From positions 93,193,902-93,257,901 of the forward strand of contig NC_073695.1 of assembly GCF_029784165.1 (NCBI RefSeq): a stretch of DNA of 64,000 nucleotides, written 5' to 3'. Source of the DNA: Wyeomyia smithii. Lineage: Eukaryota > Arthropoda > Insecta > Diptera > Culicidae. Below the pieces are notes generated by a model. The model was given only the letters and a program-made list of their open reading frames with translations. It was not told where the DNA came from and searched no databases. Positions 21,266 to 33,026 of this stretch are shown piece by piece (positions within the stretch are counted from its first letter, which is position 1; the number at the start of each line of letters is the position of its first letter). The position numbers and the translations under genes are program-made.

Positions 21266-23797
21266 TTTGCGGTTCTTCTCTCACCAGGACATTTGGCAGT
21301 AGGAAAAATTACAGTTACAGTTCCGTAAATCAACACGAGGTCGAAACATTCTACTGCATATGATTACTTTATTCAATTTAAAATTTTACCACGCTTTTTC
21401 ACAAACAGGGACTGTCGACTACATTGGTCTTGCGTCTTTCTATTCCACTTATGTTTTTCCTTCTATCATGCGTAAGAATAGTTTCGTGATTCATGCATAT
21501 CACTAACCTACCTATTCGTGACAGTCCATTATCAGCAATTTTAACTCTATACGGTATCTGTTTTGCATCCTATGTTTATATTCAATAGAAGAACCTGTAT
21601 CTACGTTAAAATTGATATGAGACATGAAAATTTTCGTTTAGTGGCATATATTAAATAAAGGGAGGCACCCGCAGGATAGCGAAGAAATTGCACCACTGTG
21701 CTTTATTCATTTATTGTGACACGGCACAATATAACTTAATTTCACGGTGCCAGACACATAAGATAAGGCAAACTACTGCTGCTTTTGGTTAGAACGAATA
21801 ACCTTATTTTCAATTGGTTTTCATTTTTAAATCTTCAATTTTCGGTTCCTCGATTTCAATCTTCAAATTTGTCCGATAATATTTTTTTATTCCGATATGT
21901 AGTTTATTTGACACGGCACGATACATTTTGTATTCGACAGAGCACCAAACATGGAATAGAGAAAATGTAGCTACATATTAGAAAATAGTGTCCATGCAAA
22001 TGATTTTAAATTATGCCTTTAACAAAATCAGCAGCTGTCAGACAGTATGGTAAATACAATGAAATTTTCAATAGATCGTTGATTGAAAACATTCGAGTGA
22101 CAATCACTATTATTTAACGCTGCATACTTCCGCCAGAGAAATATCTCAAATTTTAATTATTTCTCGCTGCGTTATTGCGTCACACCACAGTGTCGAATGA
22201 ATTTCAGTATATGATTTTAAAAGTCCTAAGAAACCGTCGTATATGTTCTGCAAAATGTATTTTTAGAAATAAGATATTTTTGGCCTCTCAAGAGTGGCGC
22301 GACGTGTTACGCGTATGATAACAGAAAACGGGAAAATATGGTGGAAGTTGGTTTCGGAAGGAACATATAGAGTGCATTGAGGCGAATCAAGATTGGTTTC
22401 GAAAGCAAATCATCGCCGCTGTAAAATAGAAAATCAATCAAAAATAGGTATAAATAGGTACCTAATTGAAATCAAGATACGTTGCTCTGAACACTAATGG
22501 AGGAGCATGGTGATAGCTGGATTTTCACTCCTCCACTATTCAGAAAGTTACGTAGAGTGCGAGAAATATCATCATTGAAATAAAATGTGAATAATAGACA
22601 ATCAGTCAAAATGAGAATAGATGCTTTTGATTTGCGCTTTATCAATCGTTATCACATTCGCTCACCTTTTTCGCCATTCAGTTAGCGAGTGAGCGCTGTG
22701 ATGGGATGCTTCATTTTCGTTAGCAACAACCAAAGCTGCTACTCGTAAGTACATGTTTCGTATCAACAGCTTCATTGTATGAGTGCAAGAATAATAATCT
22801 TCCTCTCAAATTCCTGTCCCATTTGCTATATAGTACTTGTTTGTAGTCGGCTGTTATGCTCCTGAACTGTCAGTAGTGCCTCTTTCTGGAGAGTGTTAAT
22901 CAATTTTATCGAAGATAGTAAACAGGTGAAAGCATAGTTTACGCCAATGTTTCTTTTCTTTTGGTCGAGATAAAAGCATCAGATTTTGTCACCCAAAACG
23001 CGGGTTTAAACTTTTCAACAGGATTTTGATAGCAGCATACTAAGGTGAGTCTGTTTCGTGACGATTGGGATGAAATTGTTTATATGTTTATGAGCTGTCG
23101 CCGCTGTCATTATATCAGTCAAACTAACTTGTTGTTTATTTATTACAACAACAAAAAAAAACCGAATTTTTTTTTACATTTTTATAACTGTGTAAAGATA
23201 CTAAGGGTTTTGTATGCAACAAAATATCCGTGAATATGGTTGTGTCGAATTGCAAAATAAAAAAAAAAAAAAATTGATAACTTCAAACCCCTCCTTATTT
23301 AAATTATCAGTCCTTAGATAAGGTACTGATAATTTTTAATTTTGAATGTGTCTTTCGATGTCGTATGACTTAATATTGTATGAATCGCGATAAACAAGGA
23401 ACAACAAAGACGGATGAATTATCTCAGGAATGGTCAGAAAAAGGGATGCTGTGATTGAAAATTTTGTGAATGTTCAGAACTGATAATCAATTCAATTTAA
23501 TCACCGGATTGCATCAGCTAAATTGAAAATTTAACACGGTAGATAACGATGCAACAATCTCTATTAAAGGGGTTATATGTGTTTTTTTTTGTTCCAAAAA
23601 ATACCATGCGTTTTTCGAATAATATAGCTTAGCTTTTATTAAAGCAAAACTTTTATTGGCCTAAAGCATAAAAGTCGACTTGAAAAGAAATGTGTAAAAT
23701 GTTCTCACATCAATCGATTATTTAGTTTCCATCTCAACGTTATCAGTTATTATGTCGATGTGATTGAAAACATCGTGCAATTACTTGCAACATATGA
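21266..23797. other. AT-rich intergenic DNA, no gene supported
   Basis: Only short open frames are present, none with recognisable domains. I see no clear mobile-element ends. Confidence 0.4.
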
Positions 23798-23799
23798 TA

Positions 23800-25060
23800 T
23801 AGACTGTTCCGAAAATTATAAATACATCTTCTTTCTTGAATAAAACAAACAATACAGCATTTTTCGGGTCATTTTATTCTGAAATATAGATAATAAGTGT
23901 TTTCTTTCCAGTTTCAAATCAAGTTGGGATTATTTTTCGTAGGATACACGAGTTCTCTAACTTTTCTCTTAACACTACTCATAAGCTTTTGCACAGTGTG
24001 TTCTCCGACCATTTCTACCACTTTAAGCCAATCTTTTTTAAATTTTTCAACATTGTCCGCTGGTTTGACATATTTCCTCAGCTTTGCCTTGGTCAAAGCC
24101 CAAAAAGTTTCAATAGGGCGAATTTCAGGGCAGTTTGGAGGATTCATCTCCTTTGGGACACATGTGACATTATTTGTTTTATACCACCCTAGTGCATCCG
24201 TAGAGTAATGGCAGGAAGCAAGATCGGGCCAAAAGATTGGAGGATTGTTATGCTGCTTCACCATGGGTAACAACCTTTTCTGCAAACACTCTTTCACGTA
24301 AATTTTACCATTCATTGTGTCATTCGTAATGAATGGACGAGATATTTTCCCACATTCACAAATGGCCTGCCAAACCATTACCTTCTTGTCGAATTCTTCG
24401 GTGTAAATGGCTTTCACTGGTCCAGGGACATCCTTTCCCTTCGGTGATGTATAAAATTGCGGTCCTGGCAGAGTCTTATAGTCCAGTTTTATGTAGAAGT
24501 TTGTCATAAAGCTTCCGAGCTCTCGGTTTCACAGATTCAGCTTGTTTTGTATTTCGTTTTGGCTGCTTCTGCTTCCGACGGGTCTGCAGACCCATTCTTC
24601 CCTTGGCACGCATAACGTTACTCGCCGAGGTTCCAAGCTTTCTCGCCACATCTCGTACTGATACTGAAGGATGCCGCTTGTAGTATTCCTTAACCTTTTT
24701 GTCCAGTGTGGTATCAACAGGCCCGGGTTTTCTACCACGTCTTGGGGCATCAGTGAATGTGCACTCTTCACAATACTTCCGCAATGCGGTTTGAACTGCT
24801 CCGACACTTATACCTTCTTCTCTGGCTAATTTTCTTATAGAAAGACCACTCACGGTGCCCCATTTGTGCACAATTCGCTTTCTTTGCTCGGGAGAAAGGC
24901 CACGCATTTTCAAAATTTCGCACTAAATGTTAGAAAAAATGACACCATCTGTTTCTTTTGGATGTAATTAACAGGACGCAGCCAACGTTCGGTTGAATAC
25001 TGCACGTTATTTGAAATGACGGTTGATCGTAAGTGTATTTATAATTATCGGAACGGTCTA
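23800..25060 (-). mobile_element. Tc1/mariner DD37E transposon with both ends
   Basis: Inverted ends TAGACTGTTCCGAAAATTAT (from 23800) and ATAATTATCGGAACGGTCTA (to 25060) match with few changes and are flanked by TA on each side. The 1261-bp element holds one damaged transposase gene on the minus strand. The preserved ends mean it could still be mobilised in trans. Confidence 0.9.
23914..24913 (-). pseudogene. DD37E Tc1/mariner transposase, frameshifted
   Basis: Two overlapping frames make up a transposase that would bind the element's inverted ends and cut and paste it. The first frame (24913-24476, 145 codons) has a helix-turn-helix DNA-binding region (LSPEQRKRIVHKW, LAREEGISVGAVQTAL), a GRKPGP motif and a second HTH. 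The second (24507-23914, 197 codons) has the catalytic core. The second Asp lies in WPDLAS and the final Glu in RPIETFW, separated by exactly 37 residues. The region expected to hold the first catalytic Asp (a DDET-like block just before YIKLDYKTLPG) is missing: the first frame runs directly from RKLYDKLLH into that position and shifts frame. A small deletion therefore removed an essential residue, and the protein is inactive. The element is otherwise well preserved. Confidence 0.92.
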
Positions 25061-25210
25061 TAATTTTACTAAATTTTTTTAGTTGTCATTTTTTATTAGG
25101 CTGAAATAGTGCACAGATGTTGCTGTGAGCCAGCGATGCCAACTTGTACCTATGTATTGTTCTAATCTCTCTTATTTTTATGAAGCGTTTGTGTGGAGAA
25201 GGTAAAAGCA

Positions 25211-25432
25211 AAGCAAAGCCTTGGTGCTACATTCCGATTCGGAACTTGACCTTCTATTTATTTATACACAGACTTCGCAGCCGACTATTTAGTGTACAGG
25301 ACAATTGCGGGGCTAGTGCTGCGATCCTACTGACACTAACAGTCTCTTCCTAGCCGAGACTCGAACCTGCGACAACTGGCTTGTTAGGCCAGCATCGTAC
25401 CTCGAGACCATCTGGGAGACCATCTGGGAGAA
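25211..25432 (-). mobile_element. tRNA-derived SINE (Feilai-like), full-length copy
   Basis: The minus strand has a tRNA-like head with TCGAGGTACGATGCTGGCC and the B box AGGTTCGAGTCT, then the body and the GGAATGTAGCACCAAGGC tail. The outermost head segment (AGACCATCTGGG) is duplicated in tandem at the end. Confidence 0.8.
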
Positions 25433-25919
25433 GGTATCGATGATTAAAAATGTCTTCGGCAAAGATATAGATGGTAACATTGTCTTCTGAGAAAATAAAC
25501 AGTGTAAAAAAATTTGTTCAGGAAAAAAAACTATATCAAAGAGTTACTTTTAATTTTTTATTTATAGAAAATACAAAAGGTTGGCTAAAAATATTAATGG
25601 TTTTTTGATCACGGACAAATGAGAAAAAAAAGTTACAATTTTCGTAAGAACTATTTGTTTTATCTGAGCCAAAATGTAAGTTTGACTATGTGATGTCTTT
25701 ATCAATGTTGTAGACAGCATTATTTCTAGTGTATTTCAGACAATTTTAAAATTGTTCTTTTGATATTTTTATGCCAATGGTTTCACAATGTAGATTATAC
25801 TGACGCATCATTTTGATTTATGGGACCATTTTTTTGCATAATTAGTTCTGCATTGTTTTTCTGAAAAAAGTTTTCTTGTTCAAAGATGTTGTGAAGGTGT
25901 ATAAAAGCTGAGTTGTGAT
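25433..25919. other. AT-rich spacer, no gene
   Basis: No coding region or repeat boundary is evident. Confidence 0.4.
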
Positions 25920-27161
25920 AGTAATGCAGATGAGTCTATACGATTTTAGATAATGTCATTGACGAAAAATAGCATAGCAAATTCGCAGCGTTTTTTAGGT
26001 GTTTGCAGATTAATGAGCATGCAACGTGCTTCATACGATGACAGAGGAAATGCAGTCCAATTCAAGTTGCGAAGCACGTTTAGAAGGAATTGTTTTTGGA
26101 CTGATTCTACACGTTCCTCGTGTGTGGCAGCCTAAGGATTCCATATAAGATTACAATATTCTAGAATAGGTCTAACATATGTAATGTAAACTAGTTTGAT
26201 AGTGTACGGGTCTTGAAAATTGTGGCTGAACCGCTTAATAAAGCCCAGCATACTATTTGCTTTGCTTATGATGGAGTTATTGTGTTCTGTAAAGGTTAGC
26301 TTGGTGTCTAGGATTACTTCTACATCCCTAACAATCTTGCATGTTTGTACAGTTTGATTTCCTAGAGATGTTACAATAAGTGGTATTTCAATTTTTCGAC
26401 TAAATGTTATTGCGTTACATTTCTTGTCATTGAGTTTGAGTAGGCTTTTATTGCACCAAGTGTAGAATAAGTTGACTTATTTCTGGAATTCTTCTGCGTC
26501 GCTAGAGTTGCTTGTCATTTACATACAATATGAAAAGAAGTGGACCATAATGCGAACCCTGGGGTACCCCAGAGATGACTGAAATGGGGTTTGAAAGTTT
26601 GTTTTGGAAGCGCAATATTTGTTTGCGATTTGTTAGATATGACTGGAGCCAACTCAAAAGTTGAGGCGCCAATCCAATTTTTTGCAGTTTGAAGAGTAAT
26701 AATGGTATGTCGATTCGGTCAAATGCTTCACTAAAGTCAGTGAAAAGGGTTTCTACGTGCCTACCATTATCCTTTGCGTTGAGAATAAAAGTTACAAATT
26801 CCAAAAGATTCGAGGTCGTTGAACGACCTTTAAAGAAGCCATGCTGTTTACTAGTGATATGGTTTTTAGCTTGCTGAAAATTTTTATCATTTACAAGTAA
26901 TCAAAAAAGTTTTGGAATGCAAGAGGCACCAAATAAGAACATTTCCAGGTTTCAGGGAATTTCCCACTTCTCAGAGATAAAATCAAAAGACGTTCTAATG
27001 GAACTGTTAGTTCTTTTGAAATATTCTTCAAGAATATGGGAGCTATTCCGTCAGGTACAGGCCCTTTTGATGCGTCTAAGCTTTTAAGTGCGTTTAAGAC
27101 TTCGTGTTGAGAAAGTTGATTGACAGCTACATGATTGGAGATTTCCTTCGATGTTATACTC
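25920..27161 (-). pseudogene. Jockey-like non-LTR reverse transcriptase relic
   Basis: On the minus strand, an upstream block (27160-26930) reads EVLNALKSLDASKGP and DGIAPIFLKN. The catalytic block (26804-26502) reads LFTDFSEAFDRIDIPLL, with the first metal-binding Asp, and ISGVPQGSHYGPLLFILYVN. The YADD box is lost at a break. A degenerate C-terminal part follows, with a remnant of the conserved domain after the RT (about 26170-25960). Stops and frameshifts are frequent. The 5' end is cut by a MITE at 27162. Clade is judged by motif style and is provisional. Confidence 0.75.
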
Positions 27162-27563
27162 GAGGGTATGCCTTTTCCTATCCCTCGCTGTACATTTGAC
27201 AGAGTATAACATCGAAGATACAAAACGTCAAACTTGATACGAAAACGTCAAACCAGACACAAAAACGTCAATGTCGGTTGGATTGTTTTCTTTGTTTTGC
27301 TGTTACACAGTGTATTCGGTTATAACCAAAAAAAAAGAAATTAAGTAAAAAACTCTTCATAATTTATATATAAGCTTTCCGTTCGTGAATAAAAGAAAAG
27401 GCGAGGTTTTCGTGTCTACAGCAAACACAAGCAAGAAAATAGTAAAGAGCAAAAACATTAGGATTGACGTTTCTATGTTTTACTCGATGTTATAACTCAT
27501 AGCGGATTCCCTCGGTTATATTCAGTCAAATGTACAGCGAATGATAGGAAAAGGCACACCCTC
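27162..27563. mobile_element. MITE with GAGGGTRTGCCTTTTCCTAT ends
   Basis: The left end near 27162 (GAGGGTATGCCTTTTCCTAT) and the right end near 27563 are inverted, with roughly 40-base similarity including CGCTGTACATTTGAC. The 402-bp element truncates the Jockey-like relic. It is non-coding. Confidence 0.75.
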
Positions 27564-27665
27564 AAATATCGCGGATATCATGTTCGAAAATCAATAAAAA
27601 ACAGATTTGCAGCAGTTAGCAACACGACCAACTTAAGCAAATGACATTTGACCCAGCCCTACAAA

Positions 27666-27960
27666 TTTGAAATTCGTGTTGGCGGTGTTGTTGATATTTG
27701 TTTGGTTTTCGCATGCGAAAAAAAGGAAGCAAATATTTCTGCTTTTGTCATCACGCACATTTTGATAATTACATATGAGAGTTCGCGAAAGTGCGAGCAG
27801 CATTCAAAATCTCTCAACGGCGTCAACGCGAATTGGCGTTGCATCCGAAAAAAAGGAAGGGAATTTTTTTGCTTATGCCATCCCGCATATATGACAATTA
27901 CATATGAAAGATCCCATAGGTCCGAGCAGCCTTCACAAACTCTTTCAACGCTGACCTGTT
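27666..27960 (-). repeat. two tandem copies of the 159-bp insertion family
   Basis: About 27666-27835 is the reverse complement of the 21006-21164 element (TTTGTTTGGTTTTCGCATGC, TTTGTCATCACGCACATTTT, CCGTCAACGCGAATT on the forward strand). A second, more diverged copy follows to about 27960. Confidence 0.65.
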
Positions 27961-28040
27961 TTTGGTTGTCTTCTTCTTTTAATTCAAACCATGTCATCTC
28001 GCTGTAGTGTGAATACCCAAAGTCCGATATCATCTATCCG

Positions 28041-28083
28041 AAGTCCGATATCAGGCGATATGCGGCGTAGTCTGAACAAGGAA
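28041..28083. repeat. solo end of the GATATC-rich MITE family
   Basis: CCGATATCAGGCGATATGCG and AGTCTGAACAAGG match the terminal sequence of the element at 28347-28850. Confidence 0.55.
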
Positions 28084-28346
28084 TAAATCCATAATAAAAT
28101 CTGTGAAAAGTTTCATTCAAATAAAAAATGACAAAAAAAAAATTAAATCTGAAAATTTTCATGGAATCGTTCAATAGAAGATGACGAGTACTTATCATGA
28201 AGAATTAAGTTTTACATGAGCAAAAATATTTTTGTCGATCAAATCATTTATTACGATGTATGTTGGTGCATGAAGTTCCTGACATATTCAACAAAACCCT
28301 TGGAAGGAGGGCCCAATTCCAGACAGCATATCTAGGCAGACTTATG

Positions 28347-28850
28347 CCTTGTTCAGACTACGCCGGATATCACCTGATATCGCCAGATGATATCGGATAT
28401 CATCTCGAGCGTTCACATTAGAGTGAGCTGATATGATTTGACATTTGCTTTGGTAATTGAAAAGAGAAGAAAACAAAAACAGGTCAAAGCTCAAACAAGA
28501 CAACAGCATAGAGATGTCAGCCAGTTGGCTCGCACCAACGCGAACTCTCATATGCAGTTGTCAACATGTGCGGGATGAAAATAGCAAACATATTTCCTTC
28601 CTTTTTTCTCGCATACAACGCGAAGTTAGAAATTTGTAGGGTTGCGTCAAAAGTCTTTTGGCCGTGTTGCCAACTGCTTGAATTGTGGTTATTATTGGTT
28701 TTCGAACATGATATCCGCGATAGCATGAACCCGAGGTGATATCCGTTGACAGCTCGATTGTATGGGATATCAGGTAATATGGATGGTGATATGGCCTCGA
28801 TAGCACGAATCGCCTGATATCAGGTGATATGCGGTGTAGTGTGAACGGGG
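28347..28850. mobile_element. GATATC-rich MITE
   Basis: Inverted ends start CCTTGTTCAGACTACGCC and finish GGTGTAGTGTGAACGGGG, with about 38 bases of similarity including ATATCACCTGATATC. GATATC is repeated many times within the subterminal regions. A member of the 159-bp family (28528-28640) lies inside. No gene. Confidence 0.7.
28528..28640 (+). repeat. partial copy of the 159-bp insertion family
   Basis: It contains AACTCTCATATGCAGTTGTC, AAATAGCAAACATATTTCC and the CGCATACAACGCGAA end seen in the other family members. Confidence 0.6.
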
Positions 28851-29127
28851 TATTATTTACAAATGGAATTTATCTAGCATTTAAGATATTGATCATCACG
28901 AATTGTCGTGCTCAGATCATCACGAATCGTCGTGCCTATTTAAACAGTGCTTTAACAAAAAAAAAAAATGCAAATTAAACTGAATTGTGGGAAAATAATA
29001 TTTTTTTAAAAATTGTCTATTTCATTTTAAAAAGTTTTCAATTGAAATGTAAGAAGTTTGCTTTATAGGTTGCTATTTACTGTCATCTATGCTATTTCTT
29101 TATCTTTATTATCTGTGGTTTTCTTTT

Positions 29128-30840
29128 TGCCTTTCTCCTAGAAAGGTATAGCAATCACTGGGAAAACCAAAGATATAAAAGTGCTTCAGAGGGTCGAATT
29201 TCGTATATCAATCGACTTAGTTCGACGAGCAGAGCATTTTCTGTATGTGTGTGTGTGTGTATGCATGTAACGGTCACCCAATCTCACTCGATTTTCTCAG
29301 AGATGGCTGGACCGATTTTCATGAAACTAATTGCAAATGAAAGGTCTAGTTGCCTCATAGAACCCTATTGAATTTTATCGTAATCGGATTTTTAGTTTCG
29401 AGGTTATGTATCAAAATGTGAAAATCACAAAACTTCAATATCTTAGTAACTACACAACCGATTTGAACAAAATTGGTATTAGAAGAACGGGTTTGTTTTT
29501 TGAACCATTTTTAAATTAGTTTTTCAGTATTTGGACATGTAGTTCAAAAGTTATGCAAAGTAACGTGTTTCGAAGACTGTTTAATCTCACTCACTTTTCT
29601 CAGAGATGGCTGAACCGATTTTCACAAAATTAGTGTCATATGGAAGGTCTTGTTGCCCCATAAGACCCTGCTGAACTTTATTGTAATTGGACTTCAACTT
29701 TGTTCGTTATATATAATAATGTGAAATCAGGCTATGAAAAGAAACATTATCCTGAGACTACTTGAACTCACCCACTTTTCTCAGAGATGGCTGGACCGAA
29801 TTTTACGAAATAAGTTGCAAATGAAAGGTCTAGTTGCCTGATAAGACCCTATTGAATTTTATTATAATCGGACTGCAACGTTGTCTTTTATGTAACGAAA
29901 TGTGAAAATAACGAAACTTCATCATCTCAGAAACTACACAACCAATTGGAACAAAACAGGTATCAAATGAAAATGCTGTCTTCAGAACCATCGATGATTT
30001 TTACAATGAATAAACATGTGGTCCAGAATTTATGAACGTTTAACGTTTTCCAATGAGTTTATATCATTCACGAGTTCTTGCCTTTCTTAATGGAAGGTAT
30101 AACTATCTCTGGAAAAACCGAAGGTATACAAGTGCTCCAAACGGTCGAATGGCATATATAACCCAACTTAACTCAAATCAATGAGCTTAGCATTTTCTGT
30201 ATGTGTGTGTATGTGTGTATGTATGTGCAAATTTTCAACCTCACTCGATTTGCTCAGAGAAGATTGGACCTATTTTCAAAAAAAAATTCAAATGAAAGGA
30301 CTATTTGCCCCATGAAACCCTATTAAATTATATTGTAATCGGATTTTTAGTTTGTATGTTATGTATCAAAATGTGCTAGTTACGGCTAGTTAAGGGTTAA
30401 CTGACGAATTATTATGATTGTACACGTGGTTCAAAATTTGTGAAAAGCAAGTCATATTCGATATAGAAAAAAATCTTATTATAAACAATCGAATCAAAAA
30501 TTATATTTTAACGAATAATATATCGAGCCTACATATAATCGAGACCAACCAATATATGAGTACAGTGACGGTTCGATTATACCACGATCAAAACAAAATT
30601 TCGCGTCATATATTTGAAACATATTTATTTCATGTTATTCGCATGTGTTAATGTTCGGTATGGTTTCACTGCTACCAATGATTAGTTATTTTAGAGTGAT
30701 AAATAAATCCAGCAAATATTATCAAGGGGTATTTTTTTCTGAAATAAAGTGTATCGTGTAAATCTATTTTAACAAATAATAAGTACGAGTGAGAAAGGCT
30801 TAGTCTGACCGCTAGGTGGATTAATTTAAATTTTTTTTCT
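29128..30840 (+). repeat. long dispersed mosquito repeat with repeated internal modules
   Basis: The block opens with TTTGCCTTTCTCCTAGAAAG and closes with GTGAGAAAGGCTTAGTCTG, giving short inverted ends. Internally the module TTTTCTCAGAGATGGCTGGA plus AAATGAAAGGTCTAGTTGCC recurs at about 29295, 29595, 29775 and, more diverged, 30245. (GT)n tracts occur at about 29245-29262 and 30201-30220. A second start-like sequence (TTGCCTTTCTTAATGGAAGG) at about 30080 suggests fusion of two copies. It is not protein-coding. Confidence 0.65.
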
Positions 30841-31024
30841 CAACAATTTCCAAGATGTACGTACTATCCAGTTTTGTAAAAGAAGGTTGCCGATTTTTTT
30901 CTAATTTCAGTTTATTTTGTTTTCCTAAAGATTGATAAAAAATGCAATCTCTTGTGATATTCTATATATATTATGTTCTTAAACTTATGTTCAGATCCGG
31001 GACAGTCTAAAAGCCTTTAGGTTA

Positions 31025-31192
31025 GGGGCCATCCACATACCACGTGACAACTTTGGGGGGAGGGGGGGTTTGGCTAATGTCCACGGTCCATACATTTTTT
31101 TTAAAATTTATATGGGCAGTTGTCCACGGAGGGGAAGGGGGGGGGGGGTCAAAATCGTTTAAAATCTGTCCACGTGGTATGTGGATGGCCCC
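31025..31192. mobile_element. MITE with TTA target duplication (PIF/Harbinger-like)
   Basis: The ends GGGGCCATCCACATACCACG and CGTGGTATGTGGATGGCCCC are perfect inverted repeats over at least 20 bases, flanked by TTA on both sides (31022-31024, 31193-31195). A 3-bp TWA duplication is typical of PIF/Harbinger. Long G-runs fill the interior. Confidence 0.8.
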
Positions 31193-31615
31193 TTATATAT
31201 TAGTTAAGCAGCCACAATAACTAGTTAACAAACTAGATAACTTAGTTACATTTTATAGCACGATATTAGGATGAATTTTCTAGTAGAGCTATTTTCCGCG
31301 GATAGAAATTTTTCTTAACTACGTAATAGGGGTGTTATTTCAGTATAAAAAACTTACAAAAATACTTGAGCTGTTTATTTAAACATTTTTGGAACTCGGC
31401 CGTTTGACGGAACTCTCTAAATAAAATAATATTCTTGCGGTAGAATTATATTGGACGCAAATGGGGTCGAGTGGTTGTTTGGGAACGTTTGTGTTTTTGG
31501 AGGTAATGTGATGATGTTTTATCTGGGCATGGTGTTTTTGAAGAAATAGAATCAAAATGGTACACATCTTATCACATTCGTTTTAGTACAGATCTTGATA
31601 GAAATTCAAACCACT
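31193..31615. other. AT-rich DNA, no gene
   Basis: Nothing supported. Confidence 0.4.
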
Positions 31616-31945
31616 GGGTTTGAACAAAAACATCATATCAAGAAGACTGGCATCTCTGTATCGATCCCATACAAATGACAAGCGTAAAATCAAACAGCGC
31701 ACTCCATCCATTAAAGGTGAAAGTTTGCTATGAAAGTGCTGGTGATTACATCGCTGCGAAGACATAGTGTGCGTGTGTGGTGGTCTAGCCTGTGCGTCCG
31801 GCTTGCATTCGCATCGCCAGCACACACACACACACACTAGCATGCGTCAGTTCCACTTCTACTCAAAAGACTGCGTTGCCAAAACTGTCGCTCAATCTCA
31901 GGCAGAGCTTCCAGTCTTCTTGATATGATGTTTTTGGTTTGAACC
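31616..31945. repeat. inverted-repeat element enclosing a CA microsatellite
   Basis: Arms of about 35 bases at 31616-31650 and 31910-31945 share AACATCATATCAAGAAGACT on opposite strands. A (CA)n tract of about 18 bases lies near 31821-31839. Non-coding. Confidence 0.7.
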
Positions 31946-32838
31946 ATGATCGAGACAAGAAAACCGTCGTCCTTTTTGTCCATTACTTTGAAGTTTTTGG
32001 TGCAGATTACCAACAGTATTGTACTGTCTGAGAACGTGTTTTAGAGAATTGATAATACTTTGTAAAAAATATACACTAAGAAAATTTATTTGGTTTTTTT
32101 GGTCTTTTTTAGCTCTAATTGGTCGAAACATGCCTTCAATGAAACTAGACATTTAGTACAATAGTTTGCATCATAAAGTTACAGTTTTCTGGATTTATCC
32201 CGAAGCGTAGCTAATTTCTCAATCGATTGCGGCAAGAACGTAGCAAATCGGTTTAGTACTGACAAACTTATAAGCATTTGGAATTGGACAAATTTCATAC
32301 CATTTTCCGATTTTAGATTGTTATTATATTTAGGGTAGCATAAGATTGCTACAGAAAACCTGCCGTAGAAAACCTCTGCTGAAGCCGTTCGCTACCCTAC
32401 ATCCTTACTAAAGACCTTTCTTAAAGACGTAGTTCTACGCTCATGTAATATCATTCAATCATATTGTAGAAGCCATATACTGTGATGATTGATGTCATAG
32501 TTCTAACGAATGCATCCCTGACATCAGTTTACGACTTTATATTTAATTAATTAAATCACCACATATTGTCTCCCACCAAATTACATTAGAAACGTGGCGC
32601 ACCTGTCTACCCTTTCTTTAACGGTATGCCATTTTTAAATTTCAACAGGGATATTCGCCAAAATGAAATCATCGAGTGTTTGTATTTTTAGAATCATTAG
32701 AATGAAAATAATTAGTTTCAAACATTTAACGAAATCAAAAAAAAATGATGCATGGCTTAATTTGAATTACAAAATTACTTTCAGAAAGACCCAAGTGGTG
32801 ATTTTTCACCATTACACGAATTTACTAATAGTGGTAAG
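31946..32838. other. upstream region of the oxidase gene, no other gene
   Basis: AT-rich sequence. A possible splice acceptor (TTACTTTCAG, about 32775-32784) lies 54 bases before the oxidase start and might join a 5' untranslated exon. Confidence 0.35.
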
Positions 32839-33026
32839 ATGCAGCTGTGCGTGATTGGTGCGGGAGTGATTGGTCTTACAACTGCCTTGGAGTTGCAGCA
32901 AGAATATGGGAATGCAACCGTCACAATTGTAGCAGATCGTTTCGAGCAGGACACCTGCAGCGACGTTGCTGCAGGATTGTTTCGCCCGGGAACAAGCTTT
33001 TGTGGTCCGAGCGAGGATATAACTAG
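32839..33026 (+). CDS. D-amino-acid/D-aspartate oxidase, coding exon 1
   Basis: This exon encodes 62 residues plus two bases of the next codon. It opens with a Rossmann dinucleotide-binding motif, CVIGAGVIGLTTALEL (G7, G9 and G12 of GxGxxG), which holds FAD. VTIVADRF and the family signature CSDVAAGLFRP (about 40-50) follow. The D-amino-acid oxidase family oxidatively deaminates D-amino acids or D-aspartate to 2-oxo acids, ammonia and hydrogen peroxide, usually in peroxisomes. The exon ends in AACTAG with a strong donor GTAAGT at 33027. Its phase (two bases over) fits the exon at 56548-56671, giving the junction IT-R-KWISD. The PTS1 signal and substrate-binding residues lie in exons outside the window, so aspartate versus neutral-amino-acid preference is undecided. 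Confidence 0.88.

Noticed and set aside
23897..24208. Plus-strand membrane-like protein
   Set aside because: It is antisense to the mariner transposase catalytic domain.
32663..32854. Longer N-terminal coding of the oxidase upstream of 32839
   Set aside because: That frame is different from the oxidase frame; the Rossmann motif starts right after the 32839 ATG, as expected for the family.
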